64,000 nt of DNA from Flaccisagitta enflata (lineage: Eukaryota > Chaetognatha > Sagittoidea > Aphragmophora), in contig OZ231128.1 of the NCBI GenBank assembly GCA_965153355.1, positions 39,618,001 to 39,682,000 on the forward strand, written 5' to 3'. Below, piece after piece: positions 21,917 to 40,441 of the stretch. The translations under genes were made by a program, and so were the position numbers. A model generated the notes under the pieces. That model saw nothing but the letters and a program-made list of their open reading frames with translations. It did not search any database and was not told the DNA's origin. How positions within the stretch are numbered: the stretch's first letter is position 1; each line of letters begins with the position of its first letter.

Positions 21917-23125
21917 TAGGGCTGAGTCGAGGATTTGATATTTTTCCTCGATGATTAATCGCCAAAAATCCTAATTCCTCGAGGAATCCTCGAGCATTTT
22001 TGAGGATTTTTTTTCAGCATTCTATAATTGATTATAAATAACTATTCTACCCATTCTTTCTAAAAAGAAAGAAATGGTAATACAATGGGACTTGTTTTTC
22101 TTTTACACTTTATAGAATAACATATTTCAAAGTTGGCCACAAACAAATTAATACTTTTTTCAGTTTTATAAACAAAATGAAGTTACATTATTTGTCTCAG
22201 GGGATCACGAGTTACGAAGAATTCTTTCTTCAAGTTTTTCCTGAGGAAAGTAAGCAGTCACGTGTAAAATGATCCTGGGCAGCTTAATTGTACTCGAAGT
22301 ATTTTGCACTATCGAAGTATTTTGCAGTACTGAAGTATCACGCTATATCATAATACTTCAATATATCTTCTTAGTGCCAAAATCCGACATCCCCCCCCCC
22401 CAAAAAAAAACGCTACGGATTAAGGCTTAGGGAACCCTGATTCATCATTGGTGTGATGTTTTGGGCGGCATAGCTAGAGAAAGACAGAGGAATAAAATGA
22501 GCGAGGGAGCAAGAAAGCGAGAGTGCAAAAGAGACGCTGAAAGACGCACATAAAACATGCATATGGACAAAGAAAAAGGCCAACACCTTACAGTCGTATG
22601 CGGTTGTTAAGACTACAAGACCAAAAGATTAAAATAAATTGAAATAATTCAAAATGACTTTAAATGACGTAAAACATGTGACAGACTGACAGACCCACCG
22701 ACCAACAGACGGACAGAGCAGGTCAGTGTCTTGTGCATGCGACTAAAAATAAGAGACGGCTAAAGAGATTTAATTTGAAAAGGCGAGTAGGTTTAATTTG
22801 TCAGATGACGCTTGATATCAGATGATATTTGTAACTAAGTTCTTAAACTGAGTCCTTGTATTTTGATGAATCACCATTATTTGATATTTGGGGTTTATCA
22901 GTCCATCTATGAGCTCCGTCAATCCGTCTGTCTGTCAAAAATATTTTTGTCTTATTGTCTTTTTATGTGTGTTCCTGCATATCTATGATAAGTCATGTCT
23001 GTCCATCCTTTGGTTGGTTTGTTAGAACAAAATTTTCCTCCGAGGATTTTTGCTTTCCTCGAGCAAGCAATGCAAAATTTTTCCTCGATTAATCGTCGAG
23101 CAATTAATTGCTCGACTCACCCCTA
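21917..23125. mobile_element. hAT-like non-autonomous element, 1.2 kb
   Basis: Terminal inverted repeats TAGGGCTGAGTCGAG (21917) and CTCGACTCACCCCTA (ending 23125) match at 14 of 15 bases. A perfect 8-bp direct duplication ATCTTGGA flanks it at 21909-21916 and 23126-23133. The subterminal regions are rich in CCTCGAGGAATCCTCGAG and TTTTCCTCGA motifs. It has no transposase frame. It contains a nested hairpin-tipped repeat (22572-22750). The 8-bp duplication and TAGGG terminus are typical of hAT MITEs. Confidence 0.85.
22572..22750 (+). mobile_element. Nested hairpin-tipped repeat with AATGACTT-like interior
   Basis: AAAAAGGCCAACACCTTACAG, the 5' motif CAGTCGTATGCGG, a short AAATGACTTTAAATGACG stretch, GTGACAGACTGACAGACC and a decayed end CTTGTGCATGCGACTAAAAA. 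It is related to the copies at 16811 and 24861. Confidence 0.65.
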
Positions 23126-23133
23126 ATCTTGGA

Positions 23134-23416
23134 TTGACAAAATGAGTAGTTGACTGGCTTGAGAAAAGAGGAGTTAAAACGACTATCACTTACTGCTTGG
23201 CACCAAAGGAATTTTAAAAAAGTATTCACACCAGCGGCATCGTCTGGGTGGTGTATCGGCTTTTCTTTAATTGGTCTTTATCATTTTGCATGCTTCGTTC
23301 AATACACTCTTTGAATCTAATTACCAGTAAAGGCGGCTCTCGCCGACCGGAAAAACATCGTAAAATTGTTTTTGTTTTTTTCAGTTTTTTCTTTCTCCTC
23401 ATTTCATTCAAAAGCC
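23134..23416. other. Unique sequence with a CGGCGAGAGCCGCC repeat
   Basis: GGCGGCTCTCGCCGACCGG near 23332 recurs in reverse complement at 36298-36317, so it is a dispersed repeat fragment. No gene is seen. Confidence 0.4.
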
Positions 23417-23437
23417 TCTGTGTGTGTGTGTGTGTGT

Positions 23438-23495
<58 letters not shown>

Positions 23496-23585
23496 CTCTC
23501 ATCCTCTCTGTCTCTCTGTCTCCATCCTTTGCTCCCTTTTTCTCTCCCTCCCTCCCTCTCCTCCCTCTCTCTCTCTCTCTTCCCT

Positions 23586-23626
<41 letters not shown>

Positions 23627-23935
23627 CTCTCCTCCCCCTCCTCCCCTCCCTTCCTCCCTCTCTCATCCTCCCCTCCCTCCCCCCACCTCCATCTCCTCCC
23701 TTTATTTCCTCTCTCCCCTCCTTTCTCTCCCTCTCCCCTCCTCCCCCTCTCCTCCCTCCCTCCCCCTCCTCCTCCTCCCTCCTCCTCCCTCCTTCAGCCC
23801 TCTGCTGAACTTATTTGTTGTTACTTATGCCAAAAATTGAGATCGATGAAAAATCCTGTCCCTCCTTCCCTCCCTCTCCTTCCCTCTCTCTACCTCCCTC
23901 TCCTTCCCTCTGCCCTCTGCTGAACTCATTTTTGT
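23417..23935. repeat. (TG)n then CT/CCCT-rich low-complexity tract
   Basis: TG repeats at 23417-23490, then about 430 bases of CTCC and CT repeats. A block of about 115 bp (CCCTCTGCTGAACT..GAGATCGATGAAAAAT) is directly duplicated at 23796 and 23910. Confidence 0.9.
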
Positions 23936-24860
23936 TGTTACTTAGGGCCCAAAATTGAGATCGATGAAAAATAAAGATTTTTGAAAAAAATGCGAAAAAT
24001 GTGAAAAAATAAAAAAAGATTCAAAAATTCATAGCGCCTAAAGTATTGGTCCCACAGAGGCCTGCTTTTTTCCAGAAGGCGTAAAAAAGTTCCCTCTTTC
24101 ACCCTGTACCAATTTCAACCCCAGCCTCGGGCGAGCCTAGTTCTGCCTCAACTTCCTCAAATTGGCGCAAGCGAAAAAGGGAAACATTAATTCCTAACCC
24201 TGGACTCAAAAAATCGAAAAACGTTTTTCGATTTTTTTCCCAACAATTCAGAAAAGCCATCACTTGATCGAATGTTGACAATGGCAAAGATGAATTTCCC
24301 CCGGAGGCGATGTTGGCATTGCGCGACTGAAGCTGGAGACAAGAGTTTTTTTTATCCACTGCCGTTACTGTTAATGGCAGTAATTCATCTCATCCTCAGC
24401 AATCAGTTTGAAAAGTTGCCCGCGCCTAGTGGATGTAAAATCTGTGTTTATGCGGATGTCTGTGTCTGTGTCTATGTCCAATTTGACGTCCATCTTCCGT
24501 GACCTTTTTGTCAATCCCGGATAACGTTTCATCTATTGATTCAAGGAAAAAAATCGATTTGAACAGATATCGAAATGATTGCATATCTAATCGAGTGATT
24601 GAGGAATAACATATACTGGACGAAGGCAAATTGATTTATTGATAGACAGATAATTGTTATGTTTTTAATTTTTTTGGTCTTGTTTCCGAACTTATAGATT
24701 TGTTAGTGCGCAACTGGATCATGTACATTGCAGAAAACTTCCGATCCTTGAAACAATGCTTTACATCATCATCAATTTTTTTTAATGAAATGGAAATTTT
24801 TAATTTTTGAGAAAACCCAAAGCATCAGTTTTCTTTTCGCGTTTAGTGCTTATCAACCAT
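23936..24860. other. No supported gene
   Basis: Mostly AT-rich. A minus-strand open frame at 24099-24359 has no recognisable domain and no convincing splice context. Confidence 0.4.
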
Positions 24861-25172
24861 AACAAGGCGAACACCTATAAGTCGCGTGTGGGACATACAT
24901 AACTTAAGATGACATGAAAAGACATAAAACGATTTAAAAAGACATAAATTGACTTAAAAAGGCATAAAGTGATGGAAGATGACTTAAATGACTAAATCAA
25001 TCTTATTGACTGAAGTGACTGAATATAACTTGAAATGATCTAAAATGACTCAGAATGACTTAGAATGACTAAAAATGACCTAAAATAGCTTAAGAATGGT
25101 TTAAAGTAATAAAAAAAGTTTGACGGACCGACAGACAAAGCGGGTTGTAGAGTCGCATGGACGCGACTTAAA
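24861..25172 (+). mobile_element. Hairpin-tipped repeat with AATGACTT array
   Basis: It starts AACAAGGCGAACACCTATAAG with the 5' motif AGTCGCGTG. The interior is degenerate GACTTAAAATGACAT units, then GTTTGACGGACCGACAGAC, AAAGCGGGTTGTAG and the stem AGTCGCATGGACGCGACT (25151-25168). It is a sister of 16811-17185. Confidence 0.82.
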
Positions 25173-25301
25173 ATATCTTTTACAAGGGATAGAAGCATTT
25201 GTTTTAGATCAAACAGGTACGCTTTTATACAGGTTTGTTTTGATTGAGAATGTGACTTTTTCTTATGACAGACGGATATATTTGTTGATTTTCAAATTTC
25301 C

Positions 25302-25364
<63 letters not shown>
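25302..25364. repeat. (GATT)n microsatellite at the LIM gene stop
   Basis: About 15 units. On the minus strand the repeat begins directly at the TAA stop of the LIM gene, so it forms the start of the 3' untranslated region. Confidence 0.9.
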
Positions 25365-31946
<6,582 letters not shown>

Positions 31947-32021
31947 TTTTAATGTAATTCGTTATTAATTTTCCACTCCCCCTGTTATCCACTCATTTGC
32001 AACCAAATCAAGGTTGCTTCA
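31947..32021 (-). promoter_or_regulatory. LIM gene 5' UTR with minimal upstream ORF
   Basis: A long pyrimidine tract ending TTTTTAAG (AG at 32022-32023) marks a likely acceptor in front of 75 untranslated bases, so a further 5' exon, or a trans-spliced leader, is likely. A three-codon upstream ORF (ATG AGT GGA TAA) lies at 31985-31996. Its effect on translation is inference. Confidence 0.5.
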
Positions 32022-32023
32022 CT

Positions 32024-32998
32024 TAAAAAGGGAAAAAAAAAGAGGAAAAGAATTAAAAAGAAATCTGATGGTCCAAAAGTAAGCCTAATCTTGGAAGAAG
32101 AATTGTCTGAGCTCTTGATTTACATACGGATTGCTATGGGTTAAATTTTCCATCCATAATCTTTATCCCATCAACTGGCTCATGCGCTTATCAATTAGTC
32201 CTTGCTCTGTTTGAATTTACCTTCATCAGTCACAGTCACCAAAAAAATTCACCATTAGTTCACTGAAGGCCCGTATGTACGAATATGTTCATTTTCTTTG
32301 ATGACAGCTAGCTAGCTGAAGTTTACTCGATGTTTTTTTTATCAGTCAGTTGCCCAGGGCGTTGGTCAAGATGACTGATGATCGCAATGATCGAAAAACC
32401 GCCGGATAATTCGGATTTAAGTGGATGAGCAGACAAATGTATGGGTTAGCGGACCAATAAACGGTCACAACTTGCAATTTGTATGGACCAGTATGTAATA
32501 GAGTGATGCATTATCTGATGGTGTCACGTGTATTTGGTCAAAAACCAAGGCAAAACGTTTGCACGGGGCCACGCGGTTTGTATTCACCAGTAGAGAGACC
32601 GACGGGTAGACGCAAGGACACGAGCTGCCGTGGAGGCAATCAAACTCACCTTAAGAAAAGTAACGAAAAAAAAACGGAAGAAAAACGTGAAAAAAAAGCC
32701 TTCTCCCCCCCCCCCCGCTGCGAATGTTCCGCTTCACAACCTCCTTCTTTACAGCAAACTACCTTACAGCACATATCTACCGACTATGATTTGAAATCTT
32801 GCATATTTTAGCTTGTCCAGTCTGTCCGTCGGCCAAGTATCGCGACGGTATCCTAAGCAGAGGGGAAAAGTAGATTCTGAACGGAGGGGGAAAAACTAGA
32901 CAAGGGGCGTGTTTCTAGTGAAGATGAAAAACGCATTTGTTCCTGTGAAACATGTTTGCAGCGTGAACACATATTCATGAATTTCAACTGTTCCACAA
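32024..32998. other. Intergenic, nothing recognised
   Basis: Unique AT-rich sequence with a C-run near 32708 and a small degenerate CAGTCTGTCCGTCGGCC piece near 32819. No gene is seen. Confidence 0.45.
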
Positions 32999-32999
32999 G

Positions 33000-33160
33000 G
33001 GAGTGAGCAAAGTGAGTGAGCGAGCCCATGAACAAAGCGAGCGAGCAAAATGAGTGTAGCGAAGCTGAGCGCTTCAAAGCGGGTAAGTGGAGTGAGTGGT
33101 GCGAGCGAACGAACGAAGCGAGCGACCGAGTGGCCCATTGAAAACGCGGTTGTCACGAGT
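33000..33160. repeat. GAGCGA/GAGTGAGC degenerate repeat
   Basis: Short GAGCGAGC, GAGTGAGC and GCGAACGAACGAAGC motifs, like 1274-1344. Confidence 0.6.
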
Positions 33161-33334
33161 AGAAACAGACCCAAGGTTAGATCATCTGATATGCATCACG
33201 TACTATCACAACGAGCAAAAGTTAGTACAATTGGCCTTTCAGACATAAACCTCATAAAAGTCGATGTTTCCCATCATTGTCCTTGCCCGCCCCTACCTCG
33301 GTCCCTGATCATTTATTGATGTTTACCTCCAGTC

Positions 33335-33548
33335 TTGTTCCTTTTTAATGTGCGACTCCGCGAACCGCGAACCCGCCATGTTAGTACTTGGTAGTATGTA
33401 TGAATTCTGTGGTCGTCACGGTTTATTTTTTCGATTATGATTTTATGGCACTACTCCTGCCTAATTGATTTCTTAGCCCTATTCAAAAATCAGCACTGCC
33501 CAGGCCACCCGCACGCTGCTTGGGTAGCCGTGTATCCGGCCTTGTTTA
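33335..33548 (-). mobile_element. Degraded hairpin-tipped repeat, reversed
   Basis: The right end has CACCCGCACGCTGC, TTGGGTAGCCGTGTATCCGG and CCTTGTTT, the complement of the ACAAGGCCGGATACACGG start. The left end has CTTTTTAATGTGCGACTCCG with a broken stem. Confidence 0.55.
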
Positions 33549-33960
33549 AATCTTTGAATGGCGTCAAATCGTCCATCCAATCATTCATTCTTTCAAAGTT
33601 GATGTTTTCTAAGTCGGGTGTTGAATTCTACGCTTGGAGCTTCCGGTGAGATGGTGAGACGTGAGACACGCATAAAACTAAACGTCTAAAGTCATTAAAT
33701 CTGCATGCAAACGATAATTGCTCGGCGGTTATCGCGAGTGTGCCGGGATTATCATTATGGCCGCCTCACGCGAATGGAAATTATGAACCGTGAGCGTGGA
33801 TAAATGTATGAAAGCAAATGGCGTAAAGAGAGGAAATAGTAAAGAAAACAAATTGGTTGACTAGTGACTGAGAGAAAGACGGCGAGTTGAAATATGGAAT
33901 ACCATGTAGTTCCCTTGCCCTTGATGTTGATGGAGACTGCAGTTTATAAGATCATTGTGA
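33549..33960. other. Intergenic, nothing recognised
   Basis: Unique sequence without gene or repeat signatures I can support. Confidence 0.4.
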
Positions 33961-33964
33961 AACC

Positions 33965-34235
33965 GTTCATCCAAGGATCGCATATGGTCAGGGGTACCTG
34001 TCACCCTGCTCAATTCCTATCTCATACAAGTGGGTTGAGAGCAAGGCAGGGGCCTCAAGATATCGTTATCTTATAAAACACAGGAGTGTAAGAGGGCCTG
34101 TGAGTGTGAGAGCTGATTTTAAGCTTGATGGGCGGAATTTCAAGACTGAGAGTGCAGATTTCAAAGTACAGAGGCCAGATTTCTGTTCCTCAGAAGGCTT
34201 GATTGGGGGTTAAGTTGGGGAGGACAGATAGATAA
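33965..34235 (+). mobile_element. GGTCAGCGGTACCC-subfamily copy, degraded
   Basis: CATCCAAGGATCGCATATGG, TCAGGGGTACCTGTC, GGCAGGGGCCTCAAG, then a degenerate GAGAGCTGATTTTAAGC array. It is weaker than the copy at 18928 but in the same order. Confidence 0.6.
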
Positions 34236-34300
34236 ACCGACAGACAGAAAGATGGAAAATCAGTCTTGTGTTCTACTCTTCAGGGTCGCTGCCCAAAAAC

Positions 34301-34686
34301 AAGGCCGGATACACGGCAATCCTAATCACGTGTGGGTGGGCAGATTTAGGGATGTTGGAGGCCAGACAGGCAAGAGCAAACTAACTAAAAGACAAAGGGA
34401 CCGACCAATCATTGAGTGGACCGAAAAGTGGCTTTTCGAGTCGCGACCAAAAAAGATAGCAGAGAGACAGTCAGACAGAGACGGAAAGAGCAAAATGGAG
34501 ATATTGATCACACTAGATATGTTTATGAACGAAAGATAGAAAAACAAGGCCGGATACACGGCAATCCAGTCGCGGACGGTTGGGCGGGAGCAGTAATGCG
34601 AAAACCGCAGGCAATTTTAACAATATTTTGGACCGACCTACCGATCGACACGGCAAGGTGTAGAGTCGCGTGTCTGCGACTAAAAA
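34301..34686 (+). mobile_element. Two hairpin-tipped repeats in tandem orientation
   Basis: First copy, 34301-34450: ACAAGGCCGGATACACGGCA, GTGGGTGGGCAG, GACCGACC, decayed end GAGTCGCGACCAAAAAAG. Second copy, 34543-34686: ACAAGGCCGGATACACGGCA, 5' motif AGTCGCGGAC, GGCGGGAGCAGTAATG, ACACGGCAAGGTGTAG, stem-loop AGTCGCG-TGTC-TGCGACT (34664-34681), AAAAAG. The second is well preserved. Confidence 0.82.
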
Positions 34687-35270
34687 GATTCTGATGAGTG
34701 AAACGAGATTGTAATGGGAAATAAATACCTATCTATGTGGTTGTTGAGTGATGTAAATAGCATAAGTTGCCGTTAACGCTGGAGATTGTAGACATGACAA
34801 ATTATAACAAATACTGTCAACTGATGATTCTTTATAAGAATATGCTTTCCTCTCCAGTTTCCTGATCATCTACAAATACCTTATGCCATTTTCAGGTGCA
34901 TCGGTTGGTCTGTCACACTCGAGTGAAAAATCGCACAAAATAAAGAAATCACTTAAAACTCATCTCGTTAATCAAAATCAGCTTTGGATGGAGCGATAGT
35001 TCCGATAGAGCGTGGTATGGGTCTTGAAGAGCTCAGGATAAGGCTAAAAGCACAGAGCTAGGTATAGGTCTAAGAGTAGATAACACCAGTTGCACCGTCT
35101 TGGCCCGTAAATACAGCCTTGTTTGCCACCATTTTGCTTGTGAATTCTCTTTTACTCTCTAACTTGTTATCATTAACGTAGTGGCCTCGTATGGGTTTGC
35201 TTATCATTTTTGAAATGGTGATGACGAAAATGAAGAACCAGAACGATCAACCCCCCTAAAAAAATCAAGA
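34687..35270. other. Intergenic, nothing recognised
   Basis: Unique sequence; no coding or repeat signature. Confidence 0.4.
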
Positions 35271-35275
35271 AAAAA

Positions 35276-35490
35276 AAACATACAAGTGACGCAGGGTCAG
35301 AGTATTTTAACGGACGAGTGGGCAGAGGCATCCAGCCCCCGGCCTCACCCCAACTCCCCCCTAACTCTCCCCCGCCTACCCGCCTACACAAACACATCCA
35401 AATGCGCGCTTCTACGACTTTTGACTTGTGCGTTACGGACGGATAAAACCTCTTATTGGAAAAAAGTCGAATTACGTAATTCGACTTTTT
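35276..35490 (+). mobile_element. Hairpin-tipped repeat ending in a 30-bp perfect palindrome
   Basis: It starts ACATACAAGTGACGCAGGGT with GACGAGTGGGCAGAGGC, the module seen (reversed) at 26776. A C-rich interior is followed by TTACGGACGGATAAAACC and CTCTTATTGG. The terminus at 35461-35490 is a loopless palindrome: AAAAAGTCGAATTAC and its exact complement. Confidence 0.65.
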
Positions 35491-35825
35491 GAAACGTAGG
35501 GGAGAAATAAAGTTTTCCATTTTGGGTTTGGGACAATTTTCGGAAGTTGTGCCGTTTTTGGGCTGGGAGTATACATTTTTTGATATTCATAGCTAAGAAA
35601 GATCCTATTTTTCTCTTTCAAATGGCGCTAACCAGAAGTCTCTACGATCATTAGTTTTGGCGCTATGAATTTTTCAATCTTTTATTATTTTTCCGAATTT
35701 TCGCGAAAATCGATAATTTTCTTGATCCTATTTCAGAGCCATATGTAACATGATAGATGAGTCAAGATGTTACACAAATTGACCCTAACTTTTATGACGC
35801 TGGCTTTTGCATTTTACTCTACTTT
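35491..35825. other. Unique sequence, nothing recognised
   Basis: It contains TTTGGCGCTATGAATTTTTC near 35658, resembling in reverse the region near 24000-24040, so a dispersed fragment. No gene is seen. Confidence 0.35.
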
Positions 35826-35827
35826 AG

Positions 35828-36160
<333 letters not shown>

Positions 36161-36285
36161 AAGACAAAGGAAGACCAAAAAAGAGATACAGAGAAACAGA
36201 TTGAATGACAAAAACAAGCAAGCAGTCAACCAGACATCATGAGATGCACATGGAAGAACATGCACTGAAAAAAAAGTTTCCCATT

Positions 36286-36540
<255 letters not shown>

Positions 36541-37004
36541 CAAGGAAAACTAGTGGCCTAAAGAGTAAAATGCGGTCAGCGATGTACCCTTTGCCCTGCT
36601 TTGTATGAAAGTTAAACAGCATAACCAATAAAGAACTAGATTAACCCTTCACCACTAAACTTTAGTTTTCTCAAAAAAATACCATCTTAGCAGAATTCAT
36701 CATGAGACTTTCAAAAGGTTCTTAGTCATTTGAACAAGGCGCGATACAAGGCTTATATGTACCCATAGTTGTTTTATGTATTTGTTTTTTGTTTTATTTC
36801 TATCATAGAATTCACAATCATCTTTTTTGTTCACTAGAATAAAAGAAGGGGGGCGCTTGATAGAGAAGGGCGTTTATCAGGGCAAGCACGGTATGCAGAC
36901 CTAAAGAAAACACACGACAAATAATATCTAAATGTTGCGGCACAAAAGAGACCATATCCAGCCGGGCGCCTTCTCATGCTCCCCAATGTTAAAAATAGCA
37001 AGAA
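36541..37004. other. Mostly unique; one repeat fragment
   Basis: GCGGTCAGCGATGTACCC near 36573 is a fragment of the GGTCAGCGGTACCC subfamily. The rest is unique, AT-rich and without coding signs. Confidence 0.45.
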
Positions 37005-37007
37005 ATT

Positions 37008-37029
37008 GTGTTCCACGATAGTGGAACAC
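37008..37029. repeat. GTGTTCCAC hairpin module 1
   Basis: GTGTTCCAC-GATA-GTGGAACAC, a nine-pair perfect stem, followed by TAAAGTCTCAGAATTTTCTC and GTCTGTCTGTC repeats. Confidence 0.9.
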
Positions 37030-37868
37030 TAAAGTCTCAGAATTTTCTCCGTTAGTTTGTCTGTCTGTCTGTCTGTCTGTGCGTATGTCACACCACCCAG
37101 TTTTCTCATATGTATGTCACACAGCCCAGAATTCTCCGATATAAGTCACATCTCCCAGTTTTCTCCGATGTATGTCACACCACCCAGTTTTCTCCAATGT
37201 ATGTCACACCACCCAGTTTTCTATAATGTATGTCACACAAAGCAGGATTCTCCAATGTATGTCACACCATCCAGTTTTCTCCGATGTATGTCAGACAGCC
37301 CAGAATTCTCCGATGTATGTCACACCATCCAGTTTTCTCCGATTTATGTCACACAGCCAAGAATTCTCCGATGTATGTCACAACACCCAGTTTTTTCCAA
37401 TGTATGTCACACCACCCAGTTTTCTCCAAAGTATGTCACACAGCCTAGAAGTATGTCACACAGCCTAGAATTTTCCAATGTATGTCACACCAGCCAGTTT
37501 TCTCAAATGTATGTCACACAGCTCAGAATTCTCCAATGTCACGCTATCCAGTTTTTTCCAATGTATGTCACACAGCCCAGAATTCTCCGATGTATTTTGC
37601 ACCACCCAGTTTTCTCCGATATTTGTCACACCACCCAGTTTTCTCCGATGTATGTCACACCACCCAGTTTTCTCAAATGTATGTCACACAGTCCAGAATT
37701 CTCTGATTTATGTCACACTATCCAGTTTTCTCCGATGTATGTCACACAGCCCAGAATTCTCTGATGTATGTCACAAAGTCCAGAATTCTCCGATGTATGT
37801 CACACCACCCAGTTTTCTCCGATGTATGTCACACAGCCCAGAATTCTCCGATGTACTCAACCCTAATT

Positions 37869-37890
37869 GTGTTCCACGATAGTGGAACAC
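37869..37890. repeat. GTGTTCCAC hairpin module 2
   Basis: The same hairpin plus TAAAGTCTCAGAGTTTTCTC inside the satellite, without the GTCT run. Confidence 0.88.
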
Positions 37891-39547
37891 TAAAGTCTCA
37901 GAGTTTTCTCCGTTTGTCACACAGCCCAGAATTTTCCGATTCATGTCACACCACCCAGTTTTCTCCGATGTATGTCACACCACCCAGTTTTCTCCAATAT
38001 ATGTCACACAGCCCAGAATTCTCCGATGTATGTCACGCCACTTAGCTTTCTCCGATGTATGTCACACCACCCAGTTTTCTCCGAAGTATGTCACACAGCC
38101 CAGAATTCTCCGATGTATGTCACACCACCCAGTTTTCTCCGATGTATGTCACACCACCCAGTTTTTTCCGAGTATGTCACACAGCCCAGAATTCTCCGAT
38201 GTATGTCACACCACCCAGTTTTCTCCGAAGTATGTCACACAGCCCAGAATTCTCCGATGTATGTCACACCACCCAGTTTTCTCCGAAGTATGTCACACAG
38301 CCCAGAATTCTCCGATGTATGTCACACCACCCAGTTTTCTCCGATGTATGTCACACCACCCAGTTTTTTCCGAGTATGTCACACAGCCCAGAATTCTCCG
38401 ATGTATGTCACACCACCCAGTTTTCTCCGAAGTATGTCACACAGCCCAGAATTCTCTGATGTATGTCACACCACCCAGTTTTTTCTGATGTATGTCACAC
38501 AGCCTAGAATTCTCCGATGTATGTCACACCACCCAGTTTTCTCCAATGTATGTCACACAGCCCAGAATTTTCCGCTGTATGTCACACCACCCAGTTTTCT
38601 CCGATGTATGTCACACCACCCAGTTTTTTCCGATGTATGTCACACCACCCAGTTTTCTCCGATGTATGTCACACAGCCCAGAATTCTCCGATGTATGTCA
38701 CACCACCCAGTTTTCTCTAATGTATGTCACACAGCCCAGAATTCCCCGATGTATGTCACACCACCCAGTTTTCTCCGATGTATGTCACACAGCCCAGAAT
38801 TCTCCGATGTATGTCACACCACCCAGTTTTTTCCGATGTATGTCACACCACCCAGTTTTTTCTGATGTATGTCACACCACCCAGTTTTCTCCGATGTATG
38901 TCACACAGCCCAGAATTCTCCGATGTATGTCACAACACCCAGTTTTCTCCGAAGTATGTCACACAGCCCAGAATTCTCCGATGTATGTCACACCACCCAG
39001 TTTTCTCCAATGTATGTCACACAGCCCAAAATTTTCCAATGTATGTCACACCACCCAGTTTTCTCTGATGTATGTCACACAGGCCAGAATTCTCCGATGT
39101 ATGTCACACCACCCAGTTTTCTCCGATGTATATCAAACAGCCCAGAATTCTCCGATGTATGTCACACCACCCAGTTTTCTCCGAAGTATGTCACACAGCC
39201 CAGAATTCTCTGATGTATGTCACACCACCCAGTTTTCTCTGATATATGTCACACAGCCCAGAATTCTTCGATGTATGTCACACCACTCAGTTTTCTCCGA
39301 TGTATGTCACACAGCCCAGAATTCTCTGATGTATGTCACACCACCCATTTTTCTCCAATGTATGTCACACAGCCCAGAATTCTCTGATGTATGTCACACC
39401 ACTCAGTTTTCTCTAATGTATGTCACACAGCCAAGAATTCTCCGATGTATGTTACATGTATGTCACCTAATGTGTGTCACACAGCTTAGATTTCTCAAAA
39501 TGTGTCTCACACAGCCCATTTTTTTTTGTGTGTCACACAACCCAGTT

Positions 39548-39569
39548 GTGTTCCACGATAGTGGAACAC
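39548..39569. repeat. GTGTTCCAC hairpin module 3
   Basis: The same stem followed by CAAAGTTCCACAGATTTCTC and TGTTCGTCCGTG. It is preceded by a divergent patch of the array (39450-39545). Confidence 0.88.
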
Positions 39570-39847
39570 CAAAGTTCCACAGATTTCTCTGTTCGTGTGT
39601 TCGTCCGTGTATGTCACACTTGCAGTTCAGTTTTCTCCAATGTATATCACGCAACCCAGAATTCTCCGATGTATGTCACACCACCCAGTTTTCTCCGATG
39701 TATGTATCACCACCCAGTTTTCTCCGATGTATGTCACACATCCCAGAATTTTCCGATGTATGTCACACCACCCAGTTTTCTCCGATGTATGTCACACATC
39801 CCAGAATTCTCCCATGTATGTCACACCACCCAGTTTTCTCCGACGTA

Positions 39848-40439
39848 CTATCTAGGCGGAAAAAATCTTTCGGTACGTTTACATGCATATCTCAGGTTAG
39901 AATCAACTAAACATAAAAAAATCGGTGAGATAATTAAAGCTCTTCAAATTTGCAAGAGATTGACGCAAACCGCATCCCTCTAGCTCCATGCGTTCAAAAA
40001 CTATTCAACTTTGAATGAAATACTTGAGTTTCACTTGTGCCATTTTCCCACAATCCTCTAATGATATCATTTCACTCTTTTTTTTATTACTTCCAAACGC
40101 CTTGAGCTAGACAGATGCGGTTTGCGTTGCCTGCTTGCAAATTTGGAGGGCTTCATTTATGTCACCGATTTTTCTATGATTTGATGATTCTTTTGAAAGC
40201 TGTGTTTCTAAATGTAGTGAAAGAATAGTCGATAAAAAATCAGAAGAAAGATCTGGAAAGCCTTCACTCCTGAGTAACACTAACTGCTCTACAAATCGCC
40301 TCTGAGTCAAATTGCTGCTCTGATTCAGTCAAAGGGAACTAATAATAATTATTGATGGATTAGTAATTAATTTGTATTCATTTATACGCCAATGAATACA
40401 TTTTTGTTACAGGACGAAAGATTTTTTCCGCCTAGATAG
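39848..40439. mobile_element. TA-flanked MITE (592 bp) in the satellite
   Basis: Perfect 25-bp terminal inverted repeats beginning CTATCTAGGCGGAAAAAA. TA lies on both sides (39846-39847, 40440-40441), and removing the element with one TA restores the satellite monomer GACGTATGTCACAC. Inner matches (ATCGGTGA.., GACGCAAACCGCAT against its complement) make it strongly palindromic. The TA duplication indicates the Tc1/mariner superfamily. It has no transposase. Confidence 0.93.
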
Positions 40440-40441
40440 TA

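Larger units (their letters stand above)
37081..39846. repeat. 29-bp satellite (58-bp dimer), left segment
   Basis: The 29-bp monomer is GATGTATGTCACAC followed by either CACCCAGTTTTCTCC (type A) or AGCCCAGAATTCTCC (type B). The types mostly alternate A-B, giving a 58-bp unit. Occasional A-A runs and single-base changes occur. The open frames reading MYVTPPSF, MSHSPEFSD and similar arise because monomer shifts rotate the frame; I do not support coding. Confidence 0.95.

Noticed and set aside
24099-24359. 86-codon minus-strand frame
   Set aside because: No recognisable domain, no splice context, and it lies next to low-complexity sequence.
38492-39910. 472-codon open frame in the 29-bp satellite (CHTTQFSPMYV-type repeats)
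   Set aside because: The 29-bp unit is not a multiple of three, so successive monomers rotate through frames; several overlapping frames are equally open and all read the same repeat. No gene signals.
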